From NCBI GenBank assembly GCA_965247665.1, contig CBDFHH010000002.1, positions 372,001 to 436,000 on the forward strand: a stretch of DNA of 64,000 bases. Direction: 5' to 3'. The DNA comes from CAUZWH01 sp965247665. GTDB taxonomy: Bacteria; Pseudomonadota; Alphaproteobacteria; SHVV01. The first letter of the stretch is position 1; each line of letters starts with the position of its first letter. The position numbers and the translations under genes were made by a program. Below, piece by piece: positions 25,501 through 34,059 of the stretch. Under the pieces are notes generated by a model. It did no database searches. It worked only from the letters and a program-made list of their open reading frames with translations, and was not told the DNA's origin.

Positions 25501-27159
25501 GTGCGCTATTCGACGCCCGGCGTGGGGCTGATCTCACCGCCGCCGCATCATGATATCTACTCGATCGAAGACCTCGCGCAGCTCATCTTCGACCTCAAGA
25601 ATGCCAATCCCCAGGCGTGGATCAGCGTCAAGCTGGTGTCCGAAGTCGGGGTCGGCACGGTGGCCGCCGGCGTCTCGAAGGCCCGCGCCGACCACATTAC
25701 GATCGCGGGCTACGAGGGCGGCACCGGCGCCAGCCCGCTCACCTCGCTCACCCATGCCGGGTCGCCGTGGGAGATCGGTCTCGCCGAGACCCACCAGACC
25801 CTGGTGCTCAACGGGTTGCGCGGCCGCTCTGCAGTGCAGGTCGATGGCGGCTTGCGCACCGGGCGCGATGTGGTGATCGGCGCCATGCTCGGCGCCGACG
25901 AATTCGGCTTTTCGACCGCGCCGCTCATCGCCACCGGCTGCATCATGATGCGCAAATGTCACCTCAATACATGCCCGGTCGGTATTGCCACCCAGGATCC
26001 CGAGCTGCGTGCCAAGTTCACCGGCAAGCCCGAGCACGTCGTCAACTATTTCTTCTTCGTCGCCGAGGAAGTACGCGAGCTGATGGCCAAGCTCGGCTTC
26101 CGCAGGTTCAACGAGATGATAGGCCGCACCGACAAGCTCAACATGCGCAAAGCGCAAAACCACTGGAAGGCGCACGGTATCGATCTTGCCAACCTGATCT
26201 ACCAACCCGAGGTCGGGGCCGAGATCGCGACCTACAAGTGCGAGGAAATGTATCACCCGATCGAGAAACAACTCGATCACGAGCTTATCGAGCGCGCCCG
26301 CCCCGCGCTCGAGGAGCGTACGCCGGTCCAGATCGAAATGCCGATTCGCAACGTCCACCGCACCTTCGGCGCGATGCTGTCGGGCGAGATCGCCAAGCGT
26401 TACGGCCATACCGGGTTGCCGGAAGACACGATCGGCATCAAGGTCAAGGGCTCGGCGGGGCAGAGCTTCGGCGCCTGGGGCACGCGCGGCGTCAGCTTCG
26501 AACTCGAAGGCGACGCCAACGACTATATCGGCAAGGGGTTGTGCGGTGCCCGCATCGCCGTCTATGCGCCGCGCGAGAGCCGCATCGTCGCCGCCGACAA
26601 CATCATCATCGGCAACACCGTGCTCTACGGAGCGATTGCCGGCGAGTGCTATTTCTCCGGCGTCGCCGGCGAGCGGTTCTGCGTGCGCAACTCCGGGGCG
26701 ATCGCCGTCGTCGAGGGCGTCGGCGACCATGGCTGCGAATACATGACCGGCGGCATCGCCGTGATCATCGGCCAGACCGGGCGCAACTTCGCCGCCGGCA
26801 TGAGCGGGGGCATCGCCTATGTGCTGGACGAGGCCGGCGATTTCGAGCGTCGCTGCAACCAAGCCATGGTCGCGCTCGGGAGCATCGACCCGGACGAGCG
26901 GGCGCCGGAAGCCGACCGCGACACCATGATGCGCGACATCACCAGCTATGGACGCTATGACGCCCCCCGCCTGCGGCTGCTGATCGAACGCCACCTGCAC
27001 TACACCGACAGCGCCCGGGCCCGCCAAATCCTCGCCAACTGGGACGACTATGTCGGTCAGTTCGTCAAGGTCATGCCGGTCGATTTCCGCCGCGCCGTAC
27101 ACGAGATGGCAACCCAGGTGAAGGTACCGGCCGCGCGGACCGAAGCGGCGGCCGAGTAA
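22558..27159 (+). CDS. gltB: Glutamate synthase (NADPH) large chain
   Basis: This 1533-residue enzyme transfers the amide nitrogen of glutamine to 2-oxoglutarate. The N-terminal class II amidotransferase domain starts at Cys18 (HDSCGVGF) after a short propeptide that must be removed. The FMN-binding synthase domain contains SGAMSFGSISREAHTTLAIA and SNTGEGGEE near residue 885. The 3Fe-4S cluster cysteines are in CIMMRKCHLNTCPVGIA near residue 1130. The C-terminal GXGXG beta-helix domain begins near residue 1270. All domains are intact and length is normal. It is co-transcribed with gltD, 14 bases downstream. Confidence 0.97.
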   Translation: MLPKPQGLYDPQFEHDSCGVGFVANINGDKSHEIIGSGLQIMVNLEHRGAVGADPLAGDGAGILMQLPHDLFAGVCAALNIELPAPGDYGVGMVFLPTDRDARAAFEAVVERFVAAEGQRLLGWRDVPVDNSMLSEGVRATEPIARQVFIGRGASVADIDAFERKLYVIRKLVENTVAGSELPGLDDFYICSLSARTIVYKGMLMGTQIVNYYLDLADERTTSALAIVHQRFSTNTFPSWRLAHPYRMICHNGEINTVRGNINAMAARRSSMKSELLGDDLDNLWPIVPEGQSDTACFDNALELLHLGGYSLAHAAMLMIPEAWENHPLMDEERRAFYEYHAALMEPWDGPASVAFTNGRQMGATLDRNGLRPARYLVTEDGLVVGGSETGVLDIPEERIVKKWRLQPGKMFLLDLDQQRIIDDAELKASLAAAKPYREWLARTQIMVEDLPGKAKTRQPSAATLLDRQQACGFTQEDLSFFLQPMAEAGDDTVGSMGTDTPLAALSRHPTLLFKYFKQNFAQVTNPAIDSTREYEVMSLNSLIGPRPNLLGFDDGGDHLRLEVQQPVLTNSALEKIRAIADHNAAFRTLTLDTTYPVGEGAEGMGPALRRLCTEARAAVLQDFNILILSDRALGSDRVAIPSLLATSAVHHHLVREGLRTETGLVVETGEAREVHHFCTLAGYGAEAVNPYLAFETLWTMRESFADMDWPEVRKQYIKAVNKGMLKVMAKMGISTHFSYCGAQIFDAVGLSSEFVAEYFTGTATRVEGVGLREIAAETLARHELAYGEAPIYRNMLDPGGEYTYRLRGEDHIWTPETVAMLQHAVRGNQAETYEDYAELVNDQNERLMTLRGLFDLAFEAEPIPLDEVEPAKEIVKRFSTGAMSFGSISREAHTTLAIAMNRIGGKSNTGEGGEEPDRFQPLPNGDLMRSAIKQVASGRFGVTTEYLVNADQLQIKIAQGAKPGEGGQLPGRKVDANIAKVRYSTPGVGLISPPPHHDIYSIEDLAQLIFDLKNANPQAWISVKLVSEVGVGTVAAGVSKARADHITIAGYEGGTGASPLTSLTHAGSPWEIGLAETHQTLVLNGLRGRSAVQVDGGLRTGRDVVIGAMLGADEFGFSTAPLIATGCIMMRKCHLNTCPVGIATQDPELRAKFTGKPEHVVNYFFFVAEEVRELMAKLGFRRFNEMIGRTDKLNMRKAQNHWKAHGIDLANLIYQPEVGAEIATYKCEEMYHPIEKQLDHELIERARPALEERTPVQIEMPIRNVHRTFGAMLSGEIAKRYGHTGLPEDTIGIKVKGSAGQSFGAWGTRGVSFELEGDANDYIGKGLCGARIAVYAPRESRIVAADNIIIGNTVLYGAIAGECYFSGVAGERFCVRNSGAIAVVEGVGDHGCEYMTGGIAVIIGQTGRNFAAGMSGGIAYVLDEAGDFERRCNQAMVALGSIDPDERAPEADRDTMMRDITSYGRYDAPRLRLLIERHLHYTDSARARQILANWDDYVGQFVKVMPVDFRRAVHEMATQVKVPAARTEAAAE

Positions 27160-27173
27160 CGCTTTTTCCCAAC

Positions 27174-28628
27174 ATGGGTAAGGTTACCGGGTTCATGGAG
27201 TACGCGCGGCACGACCGTACGTACGAACCCGTCGACCGACGGGTTAAAAGCTGGCGCGAATTCACGGTGCCGTTGGCCGACGAGGAGCTCGCGGTCCAAG
27301 GCGCCCGCTGCATGGATTGCGGTATTCCGTTCTGCCATCAGGGCTGCCCGGTCAACAACATCATTCCCGAGTGGAATGATCTGGTGTATCGTGGCGAGTG
27401 GCGCACCGCCCTCGAGGTCCTGCATTCGACCAACAATTTCCCCGAATTCACGGGCCGCATCTGCCCGGCCCCCTGCGAGGAGGCCTGCGTCCTCAACATC
27501 AACGACGATCCGGTCACCATCAAGACCATCGAGTGCGCGATCATCGACCGCGGCTGGGAGGAAGGCTGGGTGACGCCCGAACCGCCGGCGCAGGGGTCCG
27601 GCAAGCGCGTCGCGATCGTCGGATCGGGACCGGCCGGCATGGCCTGCGCCCAGCAACTAGCCCGCGCCGGTCATGAAGTCGTCCTGTTCGAGAAGGAGAC
27701 ACGCATCGGCGGCCTGATGCGCTACGGCATTCCCGACTTCAAGTTCGAGAAGTTCCGCGTCGACCGCCGTATCGAGCAGATGCAGGCCGAGGGGGTCGAG
27801 TTCCGCACCGGCGTCCATGTCGGCCTCGACATTCCGGCCAGGGATCTGGTCGATGAGTACGACGCTGTGGTGTTGTCGGGCGGAGCCGAGAATCCCCGCG
27901 ACCTGCCGATGCGCGGCCGCGGCCTCGACGGCATCCATTTCGCCATGCCGTTCCTGGTACAGCAGAACAAACGCACCGCCGGCGATGACGTGCCGGCGGA
28001 CGAAGCGGCCGGCGCTGTTCTTGCCTCCGGCAGGAACGTCGTCGTGATCGGCGGCGGCGATACCGGGTCGGACTGCATCGGCACCTCGAACCGCCAGCAG
28101 GCGGCCAGCGTAACCTCACTCGAGATCCTGCCCAAGCCGCCCGAGCATCCCGACATGGAGGTGACGTGGCCGAACTGGCCCCTCAAGCTGTGGACTTCAT
28201 CGTCGCATGAGGAAGGCGTGGAACGCGACTGGAACGTGTCGACCAAGGAATTTCTAGGCGACGACCGGGGCCGCGTGCGCGCCATGACCTGCGTGCGGGT
28301 CGACTGGCGCGAGGGCGAGGACGGTCGGATGAACATCGTCGAGGTGCCCGGCAGCGAGTTCGAGATCAAAACCGAGCTGGTGCTGCTGGCGATGGGCTTC
28401 CTGCACCCGGTTCACTCGGGCATGATCGAGGAACTCGGTGTCGAGCTCGACCGGCGTGGCAACGTGAAGGCCGACACCGAAAATTACCAATCATCCAATC
28501 CCAAAGTATTCACGGCCGGCGATATGCGCCGCGGTCAGTCGCTGGTGGTATGGGCGATCCGCGAAGGCCGTCAATGCGCCCGCGCCGTCGACGCATACCT
28601 CATGGGCGCGTCGGATCTGCCGCGGTAA
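27174..28628 (+). CDS. gltD: Glutamate synthase (NADPH) small chain
   Basis: This 484-residue flavoprotein supplies electrons from NADPH to GltB. N-terminal cysteines in CMDCGIPFCHQGCPV and CPAPCEEACVL hold the two [4Fe-4S] clusters. The FAD motif VAIVGSGPAGMACAQQL lies near residue 146 and the NADPH motif VVVIGGGDTGSDCIG near residue 287. MGKVTGFMEY is the usual GltD N-terminus, so the first ATG is kept although its ribosome site is weak. Together with glutamine synthetase, which is not in this window, it forms the main ammonium-assimilation route. Confidence 0.97.
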   Translation: MGKVTGFMEYARHDRTYEPVDRRVKSWREFTVPLADEELAVQGARCMDCGIPFCHQGCPVNNIIPEWNDLVYRGEWRTALEVLHSTNNFPEFTGRICPAPCEEACVLNINDDPVTIKTIECAIIDRGWEEGWVTPEPPAQGSGKRVAIVGSGPAGMACAQQLARAGHEVVLFEKETRIGGLMRYGIPDFKFEKFRVDRRIEQMQAEGVEFRTGVHVGLDIPARDLVDEYDAVVLSGGAENPRDLPMRGRGLDGIHFAMPFLVQQNKRTAGDDVPADEAAGAVLASGRNVVVIGGGDTGSDCIGTSNRQQAASVTSLEILPKPPEHPDMEVTWPNWPLKLWTSSSHEEGVERDWNVSTKEFLGDDRGRVRAMTCVRVDWREGEDGRMNIVEVPGSEFEIKTELVLLAMGFLHPVHSGMIEELGVELDRRGNVKADTENYQSSNPKVFTAGDMRRGQSLVVWAIREGRQCARAVDAYLMGASDLPR

Positions 28629-28658
28629 ACACGGTTTGGTTTCCCTGGAGACCGCCAT

Positions 28659-28677
28659 TGCCGGGCTTGACCCGGCA
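28659..28677. repeat. REP-like palindrome downstream of gltD, possible terminator
   Basis: TGCCGGG and CCCGGCA form a perfect 7-base stem around CTTGA. It lies 30 bases after the gltD stop. Its core and flanks resemble, in inverted orientation, the element at 54420-54436, so it looks like one copy of a dispersed extragenic palindrome family. Confidence 0.5.
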
Positions 28678-28794
28678 CTCCACGAACACGGGTATCGGCG
28701 GTAGACCGGAACCGTTCGCCGTCGCCCTCGCGACGATCACTTACATGCTTTAACGCTTTCCCAGGCTTCGCGGGGTCCGTACTCGACCAACCAA

Positions 28795-29823
28795 CTAAAC
28801 CAGATACGGCCGGTCCTCGGGATCGGCATTCTCGACCACGTCGAACGCACCCTGGTTGCGGTCGATATAGAACTCGCAGCCCATGCCGTCGGGATCGCTG
28901 ATGAAGATCGAACGCTTGAGGTCGTTGTCGATCTCGCGCTCGATGGCGACACCCCTCTCCCGAAGCCGGGCCATCCCATTTTCGAGCTCCTTGTCGTCCG
29001 GCAACTTGAACGACATGTGGTGCATGCCGCGGACTTCGCCGTTGGCGGGTCGGAACAAAGCGACGTCGTAGTAGTCCGAGGCGACGCCGCCGACGACGGT
29101 GAAGCTATCGGCGCGGTGCTTGACCTCGAGGCCGATGACGTTCTCGTAGAAATCGACCATGCCGTCATAGTCCTCGCAGATCACCGTTTCGCGGGAGATC
29201 TTGAGCGGATGCAACGCCGCGTCCGGCACCGACCGCAGCTCGGATTCGGGGTGGTAGCGCACGTCCGTGGTCGGTTCCTCAACCGCGTCCGGATCCCAAT
29301 TGCCGGTCAAGTGCATGAGGTCCCCCTGGAGAATCGTGCGCCAGTCCTTGATCGCGTCGGCGTAGATCTCGTGCAGAATACCGTCGGGATCGAAGATGTA
29401 GACACTGTGCGACGTCTGGTGGTCGACCAAGCGATGGATCGGCAGGCCCGTCCTCTCGTAGCGGTGCCAGCCATCAATCAGCTCTTTCTGGTTTTCCATC
29501 TCCCAGCCCATATGGTTGAGGCCGGGCTCGACGCCACGCCCCTTGGGCATCTGGATGTGGCCGTCGCGGCCGATCCGCGCTTCGCCCTGGCTCAGGCCAA
29601 CCAGGCCGAGGTCGTGGTGGGTGTTGCCGTTGCTGACGAATCCCGCCGGGATCTGCAACTCGCGCGCGACCTCTTCGAAGCCGCAGACGTCGATAAAGAA
29701 CCGCATCGAGCGCTCGACGTCGCCAACGAAGTTGTTGGAATGACCGAGGCGACGCGGTGAGAACTTGACCTCCGGATACTCTTCGGCGCTCGGGCGCTCG
29801 AGGCTCGCTTGTGCGACTGCCAT
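28795..29823 (-). CDS. Extradiol dioxygenase-like VOC protein with two modules
   Basis: This 342-residue protein has two VOC modules, about residues 25-150 and 210-325, like type I extradiol dioxygenases that cleave catechols. In those enzymes the iron ligands H-H-E lie in the second module. Here the first module has the full set (LGHSNNF, LNHMGWE and HEIYAD), while the second starts SRETVICED without the first histidine but keeps MHHMSF and CEFYID. The ATG at 29823 has AGGAGGAGA upstream. It lies 157 bases after a dioxygenase beta subunit, fitting a ring-degradation pathway. A hydroquinone or hydroxyacid dioxygenase role is also possible. Confidence 0.78.
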   Translation of the reverse strand: MAVAQASLERPSAEEYPEVKFSPRRLGHSNNFVGDVERSMRFFIDVCGFEEVARELQIPAGFVSNGNTHHDLGLVGLSQGEARIGRDGHIQMPKGRGVEPGLNHMGWEMENQKELIDGWHRYERTGLPIHRLVDHQTSHSVYIFDPDGILHEIYADAIKDWRTILQGDLMHLTGNWDPDAVEEPTTDVRYHPESELRSVPDAALHPLKISRETVICEDYDGMVDFYENVIGLEVKHRADSFTVVGGVASDYYDVALFRPANGEVRGMHHMSFKLPDDKELENGMARLRERGVAIEREIDNDLKRSIFISDPDGMGCEFYIDRNQGAFDVVENADPEDRPYLV

Positions 29824-29980
29824 CTCAATCTCCTCCTGAATGCCCGTCTTCGGGTACGCGGTTAGTATGGGCGAGATCGCGGAATGTTCCAAGCGCGGGG
29901 GCGCGCGGGATCCGGACGCGGCGGCCGCGGAGCGGCCTGATCCCTGGAGACGAACCTGAACGGCTGGGCCGTCGCGCGGC

Positions 29981-30499
29981 TTAGAAAGGCATCGCCAACG
30001 GGTAGAACGCGCCGTCGCAGTTGATCACCGTCGCTTTTTTGGCCGCGATGCGGAAGCCGCCGGTCTCCCGAACCAGGCTGTATTCGTAAAGGCCGCCGAA
30101 ACTGCGCTGTTCCATTTCCGGACGGTATTCCAACATGTGAAACCGCGCGCGCACCTCGAGGCGGGCACCGCCATCTTCAAATCCGGCGATCTCGACGTTC
30201 GAAACCATGTGGCTCGTGCGCGGCAGCGGTGCGCGCCCATGATCCCTCGGTTGCGCCAGGCGCTCGGCCCGAACCGCCATGATGTTCTTGTCGTCGTAGA
30301 ACAGCGAGATTTCGTCGAGCGGATTTTCCTGATCCGGGCGGGCCGGAGCCCAATAGGTGCCTTCGTCGGTGAACAGCTCGCGCCAAGCCGGGAGATCACC
30401 GTTGTCCAGGAGCGCCAGCTCGGCGACAAGGAACGCTTCGATCTCGCTCAGGAGCATCAATTTGTCGACGCCCTCCGGCATAGAGCTCTCGTCTGCCAT
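29981..30499 (-). CDS. Aromatic-ring-hydroxylating dioxygenase beta subunit (lone)
   Basis: This 172-residue protein has the NTF2-like fold of ring-hydroxylating dioxygenase small subunits: EIEAFLVAELALLDNGD, WRELFTDEGTYWAPA, the central RTSHMVSNVEI and a closing KKATVINCDG. Beta subunits pack under alpha subunits to form the alpha3-beta3 enzyme and can influence substrate choice. No alpha subunit lies next to it; the nearest are about 20 kb away. The start at 30499 follows GGGGAGGGGAT. The downstream neighbour is the extradiol-like gene. Confidence 0.86.
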   Translation of the reverse strand: MADESSMPEGVDKLMLLSEIEAFLVAELALLDNGDLPAWRELFTDEGTYWAPARPDQENPLDEISLFYDDKNIMAVRAERLAQPRDHGRAPLPRTSHMVSNVEIAGFEDGGARLEVRARFHMLEYRPEMEQRSFGGLYEYSLVRETGGFRIAAKKATVINCDGAFYPLAMPF

Positions 30500-30527
30500 A
30501 TCCCCTCCCCGGCCCGGTCGCACGATC

Positions 30528-30541
30528 CTAGACTAGACTAG
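30528..30541. repeat. CTAG repeat with 5-base period
   Basis: CTAGACTAGACTAG holds three CTAG words at 5-base spacing in the 101-base gap between the beta-subunit gene and the DUF1289 gene. Two shorter versions occur at 5597-5605 (CTAGTCTAG) and 53010-53018 (CTAGACTAG), both intergenic. Function unknown. Confidence 0.45.
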
Positions 30542-30600
30542 TACTACCGCCGGACCGGCGATGCGTCGACCGCCGTTCGACGTTATTCTGTCGGTGCGCC

Positions 30601-30831
30601 ATGACCAGCTACGTCCGCTCACCGTGCCAAAAAGCCTGTGGGTTCGACCCTGAACTCGGGCACTGCCGCGGCTGCCTGCGCACCGGCACGGAGATCTGGA
30701 TGTGGTCGACGCTGACGCGGGAACAGCAGGTGGCCGCGGTCGAGCGCCTCGCGCGGGAGAAGGCGCGCCGACGTCGCAAACGGTTGCGCCGCCGGCGTGA
30801 ACGGGAAAAGCTCTCGGCAGCCGCCGGCTAA
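30601..30831 (+). CDS. DUF1289 small cysteine-rich protein
   Basis: This 76-residue protein has the DUF1289 pattern SPCQKACGFDPELGHCRGCL followed by RTGTEIWMW. Four cysteines are placed to bind a metal or an Fe-S cluster. A strongly basic C-terminal helix (repeated RRRKR and RRRRER blocks) may touch nucleic acid. The family is widespread in proteobacteria and has no assigned function. It is monocistronic, between a divergent dioxygenase beta gene and a convergent DUF4340 gene. Confidence 0.85.
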   Translation: MTSYVRSPCQKACGFDPELGHCRGCLRTGTEIWMWSTLTREQQVAAVERLAREKARRRRKRLRRRREREKLSAAAG

Positions 30832-30940
30832 CCTCGGCCTACCCCGATGCCGGCCGGACATTGCCCGTCACGGCGCGGATCCGAAGATATGGTTCTTGGG
30901 AATACGATTCGGAACCGCCGCGGGCCGCGCCCGTCAACAC

Positions 30941-32044
30941 CTAGCTTTCGGATCCCGCCAGCATCTGCGCGTTGCGAGCGGTGAGGTTTTTGTTGGCGAA
31001 TTCGGGCAACTGGAAGATCCAGCCAACGACGATCTTGTTGATCGCGGCCACCTGCTCGGCGACCGGCGGCAGTTTCTCTTCATCGTCCTTTGCCGCCGCG
31101 TCTTGCTCCTTGTCGGCTACGGGTTGCTCCGGAACCGGGATCGGCTCACCCGCGCTGACGTCAAAGCGGACCCATTTTCCGTCGTCGATTTCGCCAATAT
31201 CGACGCGAACGATCAGCCCGTCGAAGGTAACGAATTCGCTTCGCGCGACCGGCTCGGGGAAGTTCACGTCAGCAGCGGGGCGGACATCTTCGAACTCGAG
31301 AAACGCCAGGGTGGTCGCGTTGCCGTCGGCCGCGGATTTGTTCCTGAGCCTTTCGCCGTCCGGCAGCGTCGCCAGCGTGAAATTGTCGTCGGCCGACGAT
31401 TTGCGCGACGCCACCACCTTCTCACCATCGGCATGCTGAATGACGTAACGGTGAATCCGCTTCTTCCTCACGTCCATCAGCTTGCGCGCCAACCAAAGCC
31501 GCTCAGTGCGGCCGGGATCGAGCTCGCTGCTGCCGAGCCAGGCCTGCTCGGTGTCGGCCCGCCGCAGATAAGTGCCCGCGATTCCGGTGCGGGAGAGATC
31601 GTATTTCTTCTTACCGATGACCGCGTCGGCCAGCACCTCTCCGCTCGAATCCTTCAGCGTCACGCGCACCGCGCGAGCTTCCTCACCCTTGGGATCGTCG
31701 AGGTTGAGCCGATTGAAGCGATCGGGCTTGGCGGTCTTGCGCTCGATCAGCTTCAACTCCTCGAAGCCGAGCAGTAGCGCGCGCACCTTGTCGACCTTGG
31801 CCGCATAGTCGTACTTCTCGGGCAGCACCCAACGGTCGCCCTTGCTGGCGACGACAATGCGAGCGTCCCGATTGACGACCGTGATTTCCGCTACCTGGTC
31901 GAGTTTGTTCTGCAGTTTCGGGAAGGCGATCTCGCCGTCGCCAAGTTCGCCGGTGCCGCCGGTGCCGCTGCCGACGGCAATAATCGCAAGGATGATCACC
32001 ACAACGGTCGTGGCGGCAAGGAGGGAGAATTGCTTCGGGTTCAT
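30941..32044 (-). CDS. DUF4340 domain protein of a Gld-type ABC system
   Basis: This 367-residue protein has one N-terminal membrane helix (about residues 7-25) and a large extracytoplasmic part made of repeated beta-rich DUF4340 units, beginning with LDQVAEITVVNRDARIVV and DRWVLPEKYDYAAKVDKVRA. An acidic low-complexity stretch (DKEQDAAAKDDEEK) lies near residue 310. DUF4340 proteins regularly accompany GldG-like and ABC-2 genes, as here. It is the last gene of the four-gene operon, 16 bases after the GldG-like gene. The role of the system in non-gliding bacteria is unknown. Confidence 0.82.
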   Translation of the reverse strand: MNPKQFSLLAATTVVVIILAIIAVGSGTGGTGELGDGEIAFPKLQNKLDQVAEITVVNRDARIVVASKGDRWVLPEKYDYAAKVDKVRALLLGFEELKLIERKTAKPDRFNRLNLDDPKGEEARAVRVTLKDSSGEVLADAVIGKKKYDLSRTGIAGTYLRRADTEQAWLGSSELDPGRTERLWLARKLMDVRKKRIHRYVIQHADGEKVVASRKSSADDNFTLATLPDGERLRNKSAADGNATTLAFLEFEDVRPAADVNFPEPVARSEFVTFDGLIVRVDIGEIDDGKWVRFDVSAGEPIPVPEQPVADKEQDAAAKDDEEKLPPVAEQVAAINKIVVGWIFQLPEFANKNLTARNAQMLAGSES

Positions 32045-32060
32045 GATTTTCTGCCCCGCC

Positions 32061-34019
32061 CTAGGCGGTCTCGAAACGGCGGCTGTAGCGCACGCGCCGG
32101 ATAAACGCGATGACGATCGCGATGATGGCGATGATCAGCGGGATCGCGACGATATTGATGATCCGGGTCCAGGTGTCGAGGGCTTCGATATCGCTGCGCA
32201 GCGCGTGTTGCACATCGCGCAATTCGGCGCGGATCGAGAGCATTTCGGCCTGGAAATCCCGGATTTCCTCCTGCTGCCGGCTGGTCAGGATCACGCCGCC
32301 TTCCTCGTCGGTGCGGATGTCCTTGATCTTGCCTTCGATGTCGCGGAGGTTGTTATCCAGCTCGCGTTCCTTGGCGCGATATCTGAGTTCGGCGCTGGCG
32401 CGGATTTCATCGACCAGTGTGAACGGGCGATCCGAAAGGCCGCGGCTGCGCAACCCGATCACCGAGCTCGACCCGGCGAGATTGTCGAGCGCATTAAGCA
32501 CGAAATCGGCATTGTTGGCGAACGGCACCGCCAGTTGCTGGCCCGAGAATTCCTGCACCCGCACCCAATAGTCGTTGGCCAACATGTCCGCATCCGCCAC
32601 CAGGATGACGTTGATCGGACGTTCGGATTCGGCGAGGTGCTTTTCCCTGAGCTTGGCGTGCTCCTCCAGCGCCAGTTCGTACTCGTCCTCGGCCCGCTTT
32701 TTGGCTTCTTCGTCGCCCTCTTTATATTCCGGCTTGGACGGCATCGGCGGGCCGTCGGAAAACGCGCTTTTGACCTTGCCGCTGATCCGCGCGGCCAGCA
32801 CGTAGTCGCGGCCGGTCGGCTTGAACTCCTCGATCAGGACGAGCGGGTTGGGCCGAAACGATACCTTGTCGGCGCCGATTTCCATCGCCTGGTCGCTCGA
32901 GCGAACCAACGGGTCGAAGGCGAGCCCAGAACCGTCGGCCAACTCGACATGGCCGGTGCTCGACATGGTTATGAACTGTAGGTGCGCCGTGGTTACGTCC
33001 TCGAGGTTGAAATTGGCGCTGCGCAGGCCGAGCCAGGGCAGGTACTGCACCAGCAATGTACGGTCGCCGGAGGGAAAATTGATGCGCTGCGCGGTTCCGG
33101 CGTCGCCGATCACGCCCTCGCTGATCTTGACGCCCCAGGTGTCGAAAAAGCGCTCGAAGCCGTGGTTCGACGGGGCCGGCATGCCGGGCATTGCCGAACG
33201 CTTGCCGGTCGGCGTCTCCAGGTTGGGATCGGCGAACATGATCGCATTGCCACCCGTCATCATGTACTGGTCGATGGCATAGAGTGTCTCCGGCTTGACG
33301 TCGTCGATCTGCGCCAACAGCAGGATGTCGATCTCGTCGGGGAAGATCTCGGTGCTGTCTTCGAACAGCGTCTTGATCTCGAAGAACTGCTCCATCTGGT
33401 TGTAGACGACCCAGGGGCGGTACTGGTTCTGCGGCGTCCCGTACATCGGCAGCGACGACAGCAGGCCGACGATCTTCTTTTTCGGGTTGGCGAGGTTGTA
33501 GATCAGCCGGGTCAGATCGTATTCCAGGAAATCCTCGCGCTCCGGCGACAGAAAGCCGATTTTGTCTTCGTCGTCGGTACTGTTGGAGCCGAAGATCCCG
33601 AAATAGACCAAATCCCCCTCCGCCGTGTAGGGCACACCGCGCAGCCCGTTGGCGACGGCGATGTCCTCCTCGGTTGAGAACGGTTTGGGGTGGTAGATTT
33701 CGACGTCGAGCATGCCACCGGACAATTTCTCGTAGGTACCAAGCAGCTCGCGCACACGATCGGCGTAGCGCGCAAAGAGCGGATTGCCCTGGGTTAGCTG
33801 ATCGGAGACGAACAAGCGCAGGGTGACCGGTTCGTCGATCGACTTCAGCACCTCGACGGTGCCGGGTGAAAGGGTAAACAGCGAGTTTTCGGTGAGGTCG
33901 AGGCGCGCGGTTCGCAGCGCTGCCGTCGACAGCACGTTGACGGCGAGAAACAGACCAATCACCAAGACAATGCCGGCTATCGCAAGTGTCCGGTGATCTG
34001 AAAACGAACGTTCGGCCAT
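32061..34019 (-). CDS. GldG-like ABC system auxiliary protein
   Basis: This 652-residue membrane protein has an N-terminal helix (about residues 12-33), a large GldG-type extracytoplasmic domain (DLTENSLFTLSPGTVEVLKS, then DFLEYDLTRLIYNLANPKKK), and a charged helical region (residues about 430-470 and 565-615) probably forming coiled coil. A C-terminal helix (about 622-643) returns to the membrane. In Flavobacterium GldG works with GldF and GldA in gliding, but homologues are common in non-gliding proteobacteria. It lies 40 bases after the ABC-2 permease gene. Substrate unknown. Confidence 0.85.
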   Translation of the reverse strand: MAERSFSDHRTLAIAGIVLVIGLFLAVNVLSTAALRTARLDLTENSLFTLSPGTVEVLKSIDEPVTLRLFVSDQLTQGNPLFARYADRVRELLGTYEKLSGGMLDVEIYHPKPFSTEEDIAVANGLRGVPYTAEGDLVYFGIFGSNSTDDEDKIGFLSPEREDFLEYDLTRLIYNLANPKKKIVGLLSSLPMYGTPQNQYRPWVVYNQMEQFFEIKTLFEDSTEIFPDEIDILLLAQIDDVKPETLYAIDQYMMTGGNAIMFADPNLETPTGKRSAMPGMPAPSNHGFERFFDTWGVKISEGVIGDAGTAQRINFPSGDRTLLVQYLPWLGLRSANFNLEDVTTAHLQFITMSSTGHVELADGSGLAFDPLVRSSDQAMEIGADKVSFRPNPLVLIEEFKPTGRDYVLAARISGKVKSAFSDGPPMPSKPEYKEGDEEAKKRAEDEYELALEEHAKLREKHLAESERPINVILVADADMLANDYWVRVQEFSGQQLAVPFANNADFVLNALDNLAGSSSVIGLRSRGLSDRPFTLVDEIRASAELRYRAKERELDNNLRDIEGKIKDIRTDEEGGVILTSRQQEEIRDFQAEMLSIRAELRDVQHALRSDIEALDTWTRIINIVAIPLIIAIIAIVIAFIRRVRYSRRFETA

Positions 34020-34059
34020 CTCCTTGTCCTCGTTGTCCTCTCCGCCCTACGCGCCCGAG

